From contig JAJYJL010000092.1 of NCBI GenBank assembly GCA_021789565.1, positions 1 through 12,532 of the forward strand: a DNA stretch of 12,532 nucleotides, written 5' to 3'. Shown in pieces: positions 1 to 6,096 of this stretch. Made by a program: the position numbers and the translations under genes. The notes below the pieces were generated by a model. That model did not search any database, was not told the origin of the DNA, and was given only the letters and a program-made list of their open reading frames with translations. Numbering within the stretch: position 1 is the first letter of the stretch; the number at the start of each line of letters is the position of its first letter. The DNA comes from Acidobacteriota bacterium (GTDB lineage Bacteria; Acidobacteriota; Terriglobia; UBA7540).

Positions 1-1063
1 AGCGGACCACTTCATGCATGGTTTCGGAGACGACCAGGGGATCGAGCCCGAAAGCGTTTTTGTAAATCCTGCCGTCCTCGAGCGTGAGGGCAGAGGGCTT
101 GCCGTCGGTGATCATCACAATCTGCCGCATGTCTTTCCGCTGGCGGGAAAGGATGCGCTGCGCCAGCCGCAGACCCTCGCGGGTGTTGGTGTAGTAAGGG
201 CCCACCTTCACGCGCGCGAGTTGCTGCAGAGGGATCTCTTCCGCCGAATCGTGGAACAGCACCAAGTGTAAAGTGTCGCCGGGAAATTGCGTTCGGATCA
301 GGTGGGTCAACGCCATGGCTACTTTCTTGGCTGGCGTAAAGCGGTCCTCGCCGTAGAGGATCATGCTGTGGCTGCAATCGAGCATCAGCACCGTGGCGCA
401 GGAGCTCTGGTACTCACATTGCCGGACCTGCAGGTCCTGGTAATCGAGTTCAAGCGGCATGGTGAGGCCGTTGCGGCTGATGGCGGAAAGCAGCGTGGCA
501 TTAACGTCCAGGTTGAGAGTGTCGCCAAATTCGTAGCGGCGGCTTGACCCGTCGGACTCCACGCCGGTCGCCAGTTCGCGGGTATCGTGGCGGCCAAAGC
601 TGGATTTCCCAAGCGACCCCAGCAGGTCCTTGAGCGTCTTGAAGCCGAGAAAGTCCAGCGCCTTGTCGGTGATTTCGAACGTTGTGCGTCCCTCACCCTG
701 CCCCATCTGGCCGGGCCGCGGCTCACTGACAGCGCCCTTCTGAGGTTGTTCAATGGAGACGTAGCCTTCGTCCGCCAGTTGCTGCAGCATGCGGTCAAGG
801 GCCTCCGAGAGCTTTGAGTTCTGGGGATTTTCGAGCATCTCCTCGAGAAGTTCATCCGAGATCATCCCTTTTTGTTCCAGGGCCTCAAGCAAAGCTTCCC
901 GCAACTGCTCCATGGTTTTCTCGGCGTCCATTTCATAGGCGCCGTAATATTGATTGTAGTAACCGCTGTCGAGCAGATAGTCCTGGAGCATCTGCATCAG
1001 GTCTTCGGCGCTCAAATCTTCAAACGGGTTCGGGATGTGTTTGCCGTATTTGATGTACTTCAT
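1..1063 (-). CDS. VWA-domain protein, partner of the upstream ChlI/MoxR-like ATPase (3' end outside window)
   Basis: The frame is open from an ATG at 1063 to the window edge, giving 354 residues without a stop, so the C-terminus is missing. Residues 1-150 are acidic and helical, with many Leu, Glu and Gln. A von Willebrand factor A domain begins near residue 222. Its metal-ion-dependent adhesion site is visible: DCSHS at 229-233 (DxSxS), a Thr at 292 or 294, and ITDG with Asp320. It lies 51 bases downstream of the AAA+ ATPase gene on the same strand, so the two are probably cotranscribed. Pairs of this kind (MoxR/VWA or ChlI/ChlD-like) generally work together as an ATPase that remodels a target or inserts a metal and a VWA adaptor that presents the substrate. 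The substrate cannot be read from the sequence. A role in chlorophyll synthesis is not suggested by anything nearby. There is no signal peptide, so a cytosolic location is likely. Confidence 0.85.
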   Translation of the reverse strand, partial: MKYIKYGKHIPNPFEDLSAEDLMQMLQDYLLDSGYYNQYYGAYEMDAEKTMEQLREALLEALEQKGMISDELLEEMLENPQNSKLSEALDRMLQQLADEGYVSIEQPQKGAVSEPRPGQMGQGEGRTTFEITDKALDFLGFKTLKDLLGSLGKSSFGRHDTRELATGVESDGSSRRYEFGDTLNLDVNATLLSAISRNGLTMPLELDYQDLQVRQCEYQSSCATVLMLDCSHSMILYGEDRFTPAKKVAMALTHLIRTQFPGDTLHLVLFHDSAEEIPLQQLARVKVGPYYTNTREGLRLAQRILSRQRKDMRQIVMITDGKPSALTLEDGRIYKNAFGLDPLVVSETMHEVVR

Positions 1064-1114
1064 TGGAGCTGACCCTCATGTTTCGGGAGGCGGGGCAGAC
1101 GGCAAAACCCCTGG

Positions 1115-2581
1115 TTAGTTTAGTGGACGATGGCGATGCCCGAGCCCTTCTACTGGCTCACTGATGTGCTCGGCGGTCCGGCGTTCCACATAGAACCCCA
1201 GTTCCTCATTGCGGCTGATCTTCTTGAGAGCGTAGAGCCCTTCAAGAATGAACTCTGCGCCCGAAACCAGCAGCGCGGGATCGTCCTTGGGTTTCATGCC
1301 CAGAGCATGGGTTGTTTCCAGCAGGCCCTGGATCTTTTTGAATTGCGCGTAGAGGTCCGCCGTTGCGGCGTCTTCCTCATATTTCAGGCTCCCGCCAAGC
1401 TCAAACCACTGCACCAGGGATTGCAGCGGCACGTCGTCGAAGTACTTTTTGAAAACGCGAGCGTTCGCCTGCCGGATGACGTCGCGGGCGATGTTTTCTG
1501 CGCCTCGCAGCTCGCCTTCGTATTCAAGCTCAAACTTTCCGGTTAATGAGGTCAACCCGGCATAGATATCAGAAGGACGGGGGACCGCCAGCTTCTCCCC
1601 GCGGACCAGGGCGCGGCGCTCAGCGTTGGAGATGACGTTTTCAAGGCAGGTGATGGGCATCCGCTGGCTGACCCCGCTGCGCTTGTCGATTTTTTTCTCT
1701 TCGCGGGCCTCAAACGCGACGGTCTCGATCAGTTCACGGATGAATTCCGGGACGGTAAGGCGGAGCGCTCCATCGCGTTCGCTCCAGGCTTCCTGGGCGG
1801 TAATCGCGATGCCGTGTTCGAGCGTCATGGGATAGTGCGTGCGGATTTCCGAGCCGATTCTGTCTTTTAGCGGCGTGATGATCTTGCCGCGCGCCGTGTA
1901 ATCTTCCGGATTGGCGGTAAACACCAGCATCACGTCCAGCGGCAGGCGGACCGGGTAGCCTTTGATCTGCACGTCGCCTTCCTGCATGATGTTGAACAGC
2001 CCCACCTGAATTTTGCCTGCAAGATCGGGAAGTTCGTTGATAGCGAAGATGCCGCGGTTGGCCCTCGGCAACAGACCGTAATGGATGGTCAGTTCGCTGG
2101 AGAGCGCGTGCCCGCCCCGCGCCGCCTTGATGGGATCGAGATCGCCAATAATGTCCGCAATCGTCACGTCGGGCGTGGCCAGCTTTTCAACATAACGCTG
2201 GTCGCGCGGCAGGTAATCAATGGGTGTCGCATCGCCTTCCCTCGCAATCAGCTCATTGCAGGCGCGGCAGATGGGATGGAGCGGATCGTCATTGATTTCG
2301 CAGCCGGCGACGAAGGGGACTTCCTTATCCAGCAGCGAAACGAGCGAGCGAAGAATCCGGCTCTTGGCCTGCCCGCGCAGTCCCAGGAGGATAAAGTTGT
2401 GCCGTGAAAGAATGGCGTTGGCAATTTGCGGGATGACGGTGTCTTCAAATCCCACGATGCCGGGGAAAATGGGTGTGCCGTCGCGCAGGATGCGGACCAG
2501 GTTGGCGCGCATCTCATCCCTCACACCCTGACTGCGATAGCCGGATTTCTTCAATTCTCCTAAGGTTTTTGCCTTTGCCAT
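1115..2581 (-). CDS. ChlI/MoxR-like AAA+ ATPase
   Basis: The 488-residue protein resembles the ATPase subunit of magnesium chelatase and MoxR proteins. The P-loop is GLRGQAKS at residues 67-74, with Ala in place of the usual Gly before Lys73; MoxR proteins often show AK here. The Walker B equivalent, FAINELPDL near 179-187, has Asn182 where Asp is usual. A Cys cluster (C94, C105, C108) recalls the CDP...CxxC segment of ChlI. A sensor-1-like FTANPEDY follows at 221-228, and LKDRIGSEI near 238-246 is the likely arginine-finger region. The C-terminal half is helical. The start at 2581 is the first ATG after the promoter at 2600-2628, preceded by a purine-rich GAGGGG. The next gene encodes a VWA protein, so the pair probably acts as one ATP-driven remodelling machine of unknown target. 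Family assignment is firm; function is inferred. Confidence 0.88.
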   Translation of the reverse strand: MAKAKTLGELKKSGYRSQGVRDEMRANLVRILRDGTPIFPGIVGFEDTVIPQIANAILSRHNFILLGLRGQAKSRILRSLVSLLDKEVPFVAGCEINDDPLHPICRACNELIAREGDATPIDYLPRDQRYVEKLATPDVTIADIIGDLDPIKAARGGHALSSELTIHYGLLPRANRGIFAINELPDLAGKIQVGLFNIMQEGDVQIKGYPVRLPLDVMLVFTANPEDYTARGKIITPLKDRIGSEIRTHYPMTLEHGIAITAQEAWSERDGALRLTVPEFIRELIETVAFEAREEKKIDKRSGVSQRMPITCLENVISNAERRALVRGEKLAVPRPSDIYAGLTSLTGKFELEYEGELRGAENIARDVIRQANARVFKKYFDDVPLQSLVQWFELGGSLKYEEDAATADLYAQFKKIQGLLETTHALGMKPKDDPALLVSGAEFILEGLYALKKISRNEELGFYVERRTAEHISEPVEGLGHRHRPLN

Positions 2582-2599
2582 AGCCCCTCACTAGTTTTG

Positions 2600-2628
2600 A
2601 TTATAAGCGTGCAGTCTGTTCAACTCAA
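2600..2628 (-). promoter_or_regulatory. sigma70-type promoter for the AAA+/VWA genes
   Basis: Read on the minus strand, TTGAGT (2623-2628) and a perfect TATAAT (2600-2605) are separated by exactly 17 bases. A start of transcription near 2593 would leave a very short leader of about a dozen bases before the ATG at 2581. Confidence 0.65.
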
Positions 2629-2754
2629 CGAAAGTATTGTGATCATCTTGCGCGAAGCCCGGGCAAAGCATGACGAAAACGCGACAATAGATACAAGATG
2701 GATGTTCCCGGCGGGCTTTCCGTTGCCACGCCGCCCTAACTTGCGGCAGGGCGC

Positions 2755-2786
2755 GCGGCAGTTTTGCCGCAGGCGTCATGTATAAT
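2755..2786 (+). promoter_or_regulatory. possible gatB promoter with adjoining inverted repeat
   Basis: A perfect TATAAT lies at 2781-2786, in the right orientation for gatB and about 78 bases before its ATG. No good -35 box is found at 16-18 bases. Instead the spot is covered by a 6 bp inverted repeat, GCGGCA (2755-2760) and TGCCGC (2765-2770), separated by GTTT. This could be an operator for a regulator or chance in GC-rich DNA. Nothing else stands out in 2629-2754. Confidence 0.4.
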
Positions 2787-2801
2787 ATGGGATTGCAACG
2801 A

Positions 2802-2864
2802 ATGGAGGCGCTCCGCTGTGAAGCCACGGGGCGCCGCGCACACACCGAACCATTCGGAGAATGA
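2802..2864 (+). other. possible 20-codon upstream ORF in the gatB leader
   Basis: An ATG at 2802 opens a 20-codon frame whose TGA (2862-2864) touches the gatB ATG at 2865. The ATG would lie only about nine bases from the predicted transcript start and lacks a Shine-Dalgarno site, so translation is doubtful. If it is translated, its stop placement would couple it to gatB. The peptide has no runs of one amino acid that would suggest attenuation. Confidence 0.2.
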
Positions 2865-4337
2865 ATGTCTACGCTGACAACCCCGTCCCCGGAAACCCTG
2901 GCCCGGTATGAACCGGTGATCGGCCTGGAGGTCCACGTCCAGCTTCTCACCCGGTCAAAAATCTTCTGCTCTTGCTCGACCCGCTTTGGAGATCCGCCGA
3001 ACCAGAATACCTGCCCGGTGTGCCTGGGCCTGCCGGGTGCGTTGCCGGTGCTGAACCGCGAGGCCGTGACGATGGCGGTGAAGGCGGCGCTGGCGCTCAA
3101 CTGCCGGGTGAATCCGCGTTCGCGTTTCGCGCGCAAGAATTACTTCTATCCGGACCTTCCCAAGGGTTACCAGATTTCGCAATACGATGAGCCGCTTTCC
3201 GAAGACGGCTGGATTGACATTGAAGTCGCGGGCGCGCAGAAGAGGATTGGGATCACCCGCGTGCATATGGAGGAAGACGCCGGCAAGTCACTTCACGAGG
3301 GGTTTGCAGATTCCGGCGAAAAAACCTATATCGATCTCAACCGTTCGGGCGTGCCGCTGATCGAGATTGTGAGTGAGCCGGACCTGCGTTCGCCCGAAGA
3401 AGCCTATGACTACCTCACGCGGCTGAAAACGCTGATGCTTTACCTCGATGTTTCTGACTGCAACATGGAAGAGGGCAGCCTTCGGGTGGATGCCAACGTG
3501 AGCGTGAGAAAAAGAGGCGCCGAAGCCTTTGGGACCAAGACCGAGGTGAAGAACCTGAACTCTTTCCGGTTTCTGCAAAAGGCGCTGGCCTATGAGGTGG
3601 AGCGCCAAATCGACGTGCTTGAGGGTGGGGGTGAAATTTCTCAAGAAACGCGTCTGTTCGACAGCCGCGAGCAGCGTACCTACGGGATGCGGTCAAAAGA
3701 ATTTGCCCATGACTATCGCTATTTCCCCGAGCCGGACCTCCTGCCGCTGGCTGTGACGGAAGCATGGAAGGAAGATGTTCGGCTGTCTCTGCCCGAGCTC
3801 CCCCATGCGCGGGAGCACCGGTTCCAGACCGAATACGCTCTGCCCCCGCAGGACGCCATGGTGCTGGCGGCCTCGCGGGCCTCGGCGGATTACTTTGAAA
3901 ATACTGCGAAGGTCTGCGGAGAACCCAAGCTGGCGGCCAATTGGGTCCTGAATGATCTGAGCTATTTGCTGCAGGAGAACGGCAAGTCGATCCATGAAAG
4001 TCCCGTAACGCCTGAAAGCCTGGCGGGCCTGATCAAGCTGATTGCCGGGAACACGATCTCCGGAAAGATGGCCAAGGACGTTCTGGCGGAAATGCTCAAG
4101 ACCGGAAAGACCGCCAGCCAGGTTGTGAGCGACAAGGGGCTTGAGCAGATTACGGACCCGGACAGGATTGCCGAGGTCGCCCGGGAAGTGATCGCCGCCA
4201 ACCCGAAGCAGGTTGAACAGTACCGCCAGGGCAAGACAGCCACCATCGGATGGTTTGTGGGCCAGGTGATGAAGGCCACGCGGGGGCAGGCGCAGCCGAA
4301 GCTGGTGCAGGAAATCCTGACGAAAGAGCTTTCGTAA
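2865..4337 (+). CDS. gatB: Asp-tRNA(Asn)/Glu-tRNA(Gln) amidotransferase subunit B
   Basis: GatB is the kinase/transamidase-coupling subunit of GatCAB. The complex converts misacylated Glu-tRNA(Gln) or Asp-tRNA(Asn) to the amidated forms using ammonia from glutamine released by GatA. The 490 residues show the family signatures in order: VIGLEVHVQL (18-27), the zinc-type Cys set C35, C37, C50 and C53, the FARKNYFYPDLPKGYQISQ segment, HMEEDAGKSLH, IDLNRSGVPLIEIVSEPD, EEGSLRVDANVSVR and DYRYFPEPDLLPL. The C-terminal third is the helical tRNA-binding part ending in the YqeY-like tail, so the protein is full length. GGAG at 2856-2859 precedes the ATG at 2865 by five bases; the ATG at 2861 is out of frame. 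gatA and gatC are not in the window and must lie elsewhere. Confidence 0.97.
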   Translation: MSTLTTPSPETLARYEPVIGLEVHVQLLTRSKIFCSCSTRFGDPPNQNTCPVCLGLPGALPVLNREAVTMAVKAALALNCRVNPRSRFARKNYFYPDLPKGYQISQYDEPLSEDGWIDIEVAGAQKRIGITRVHMEEDAGKSLHEGFADSGEKTYIDLNRSGVPLIEIVSEPDLRSPEEAYDYLTRLKTLMLYLDVSDCNMEEGSLRVDANVSVRKRGAEAFGTKTEVKNLNSFRFLQKALAYEVERQIDVLEGGGEISQETRLFDSREQRTYGMRSKEFAHDYRYFPEPDLLPLAVTEAWKEDVRLSLPELPHAREHRFQTEYALPPQDAMVLAASRASADYFENTAKVCGEPKLAANWVLNDLSYLLQENGKSIHESPVTPESLAGLIKLIAGNTISGKMAKDVLAEMLKTGKTASQVVSDKGLEQITDPDRIAEVAREVIAANPKQVEQYRQGKTATIGWFVGQVMKATRGQAQPKLVQEILTKELS

Positions 4338-4401
4338 TTGTTCCTCGCTGGCGCGCAGGGGTAAATTCGCGCAGTTGCCGGTGCTGCCGGGCGGGTGCCT
4401 T

Positions 4402-5583
4402 ATGATCCTGAAGTCGTTTCCCTTACGAGTATTGACGCTGTCGATGGCCGCCCTTTTCCTTCCCGGCCTGTGCGGAGCTGCGGCCCGGCAGGCAAGGAGG
4501 AAGGGAAGTGCGCGGGCTCAACCCGGCGCCGTGAAATGGAGCGCAGCGGCGCGTGAACAGTACGCAGCCGGAAAGAAGCTGGAAGCCAAGGGATCGCTGA
4601 ACGAGGCCATTGTCCACTACCAGCAGGCTGTGAAGCTGGAGCCCAACTGGCCGGAGGCCCACGTTGCCCTGGGCAACGCCTACAACCAGCAACACAAACC
4701 AAACTATGCCATGCTGGAATATCTGCGGGCTGCCCGCCTGGATCCCGGAAACGCCGAGGCCCACTACAACCTGGGCACGCTCCTACGCGCAGAGGGCAAT
4801 CTCGATGGAGCGGCGAAGCAGTTTGAAAAGGCGCTTCAAATTGATCCCGACAATGCCGGCGCCCATAATGACCTGGGACTAACCTATGCGCAGCAGGGAA
4901 AGATGGGTCCGGCGATTGAGCAGTTCCGCTCGACGGTGAAGCTGAAGCCAGGTTGGGCCATCGCACATGACAACCTGGGCAACGCACTGGCGATGGAGGG
5001 TGATCTGAATGGAGCGATGACTTCCTACCGCAATACGATCGCCCTGCAGCCGGATTGGGCCCAGCCTTACAACAATCTGGGCAACGCCCTGCGGCAGGCC
5101 GGGAACCTGAAGGCCGCAGTCGCACAGTACCAGAAGGCGCTGCGGCTGGATCCCAGGTACGCCGCGGCGTGCAACAATCTTGGCCTGACCCTGCAGCAGG
5201 AAGGGAACCTGGACGAGGCCATCAGGCATTATCAGCAGGCCATTCAATTGAATCCCGATTATTCGACTGCCCACAATAATCTTGCCACGGCCTACTACAA
5301 TCAGAAGAACTGGGAGGGCGCCATTGCGGAATACGGGCAGGTGTTGCGCATCAAACCCAATGATCCCGCCGGGCACTTTAACCTGGGGCTGGCGCTCAAA
5401 GCCGCCGGCAACCGAAAGGCCGCACTCGAACAATTTCAACAGGCGCAGAAACTTGATCCTGGCAATCAACAATACCGCGAGGCTTACGAATCGCTGATGA
5501 AGGCACCGAGTGCATCCGCAACAAGCGCGCCCGGATCCGGCGGCAAGACCCTTTCAAAAACCACTACGAAGGGATCTCAATAG
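4402..5583 (+). CDS. secreted TPR-repeat protein (nine TPRs)
   Basis: The 393-residue product begins with a probable Sec signal peptide: basic start MILKSFPLR, hydrophobic core up to about residue 24, then an AAA-R cleavage site. A Cys at about 24 has Leu before it, so it is not a good lipobox. After a short basic linker come nine consecutive 34-residue tetratricopeptide repeats (about residues 52-355). Most have the pattern A-x-x-NLG-x-A-x...G-x-A-x-x-x-Y-x-x-A-L-x-L-x-P, close to the repeats of O-GlcNAc-transferase-like proteins. There is no glycosyltransferase domain; the tail is Ser/Thr-rich. It should be a periplasmic or exported protein-protein interaction scaffold; partners are unknown. 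The ATG at 4402 is preferred because it starts the signal peptide directly; an upstream TTG at 4375 would add nine residues. The gene follows gatB by 64 bases and precedes the peroxiredoxin by 36. Confidence 0.88.
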   Translation: MILKSFPLRVLTLSMAALFLPGLCGAAARQARRKGSARAQPGAVKWSAAAREQYAAGKKLEAKGSLNEAIVHYQQAVKLEPNWPEAHVALGNAYNQQHKPNYAMLEYLRAARLDPGNAEAHYNLGTLLRAEGNLDGAAKQFEKALQIDPDNAGAHNDLGLTYAQQGKMGPAIEQFRSTVKLKPGWAIAHDNLGNALAMEGDLNGAMTSYRNTIALQPDWAQPYNNLGNALRQAGNLKAAVAQYQKALRLDPRYAAACNNLGLTLQQEGNLDEAIRHYQQAIQLNPDYSTAHNNLATAYYNQKNWEGAIAEYGQVLRIKPNDPAGHFNLGLALKAAGNRKAALEQFQQAQKLDPGNQQYREAYESLMKAPSASATSAPGSGGKTLSKTTTKGSQ

Positions 5584-5619
5584 TTCAGGAGAAGTGTTCG
5601 TTCACGAGAGGAGCCAGCC

Positions 5620-6078
5620 ATGTTGAAAGTTGGAGACAAAGCACCGGGTTTTTCACTTCCATCGGATTCCGGGAAGCCAATAAAGCTGAGCGATTTCAAG
5701 GGCAGCACATTGGTCCTTTATTTTTTCCCCAAGGCCGACACACCCGGTTGAACGATCGAAGCTCACGAGTTTCGTGATGCCAAAAAACAACTGGACAAAC
5801 TTGGTGCGAAAGTTCTCGGGATGAGTGCGGACTCCCCGGAAAAACTCGCAAAGTTTCGCGACAAGTATCAGTTGAACTTTCCGCTCGCTGGCGACCCGGA
5901 CCATCAGATGCTGGAAGCCTACGGCGTCTGGCAGGAAAAGACGCTTTACGGCAAAAAGAGCATGGGAATTGTCCGGTCGACCTACATCATCGATTCAAAG
6001 GGCAGGGTGAAAGCTGTATTTCCCCGCGTGAAAGTTGACGGGCATGTCCAGCAGGTTTTGGCGGCGCTGAAACTGTAA
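5620..6078 (+). CDS. selenocysteine-containing Bcp/PrxQ-type peroxiredoxin (in-frame TGA at 5749-5751)
   Basis: Reading TGA 5749-5751 as selenocysteine gives an unbroken 152-residue thiol peroxidase of the Bcp/PrxQ family, the family's normal length. Features seen: [11 protein letters not shown] near the start, the active-site motif P37-x3-T41-x2-U44 ([13 protein letters not shown]), the [11 protein letters not shown] segment at 69-79, [11 protein letters not shown] at 102-112, conserved Arg119 and the closing STYIIDSKG strand. U44 sits exactly where the peroxidatic Cys belongs. The resolving Cys usual five residues later is His49, and the protein contains no cysteine, so it would work as a one-selenol enzyme reduced by an outside thiol. 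It should reduce hydrogen peroxide and organic hydroperoxides in the cytosol. AGGAG at 5609-5613, six bases before the ATG, is an excellent ribosome site. A SECIS-like hairpin follows the TGA. A single-base pseudogene or sequencing error is the alternative. Gene callers would report only a fragment beginning at 5821. Confidence 0.85.
5761..5780 (+). promoter_or_regulatory. bacterial SECIS-like hairpin
   Basis: TCACGA (5763-5768) and TCGTGA (5772-5777) form a perfect 6 bp stem closed by the loop GTT (5769-5771). Two more pairs (5761-5762 with 5779-5780) extend the stem with T5778 bulged. The loop begins 18 bases after the TGA, and its first base is G. Both agree with the published bacterial SECIS pattern (apical loop about 16-37 bases after UGA, a G in the first two loop positions, a short upper stem). 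In the mRNA it would recruit SelB carrying Sec-tRNA. Confidence 0.75.
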
Positions 6079-6096
6079 GGGGAGAGCGTCCGCCGC
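6061..6096. terminator. weak bidirectional terminator candidate between convergent genes
   Basis: GCGGCG (6061-6066) can pair with CGCCGC (6091-6096) across a 24-base loop, followed on the plus strand by TATTTTG. The stem covers the ends of both convergent genes, which are only 17 bases apart. The long loop and poor T-run make this a weak call. Confidence 0.25.

Noticed and set aside
385..855. 156-residue minus-strand frame in the VWA gene region
   Set aside because: It is Arg/Ser/Pro-rich without a family pattern and overlaps the true VWA frame, which is open from 1063 to the window edge and carries MIDAS motifs.
4320..4335. Perfect hairpin ACGAAA-GAGC-TTTCGT over the gatB stop codon
   Set aside because: There is no T-run after it and the next gene follows closely, so a terminator is not supported; a short stem of this kind is easily formed by chance.
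5602..5608. TCACGAG near the peroxiredoxin ribosome site, identical to the left arm of the SECIS-like stem
   Set aside because: It could pair with the right arm in place of the local stem, but the distance of over 160 bases makes this unlikely and a seven-base match is weak evidence.
5749..5751. TGA reassigned to Cys or Trp throughout the genome
   Set aside because: panB, folK and the deoxynucleoside kinase all end at TGA at their natural family lengths.
5653..5904. 83-residue minus-strand frame opposite the peroxiredoxin
   Set aside because: It is a mirror of the peroxiredoxin coding sequence, has no family signature, and exists only because of codon composition.
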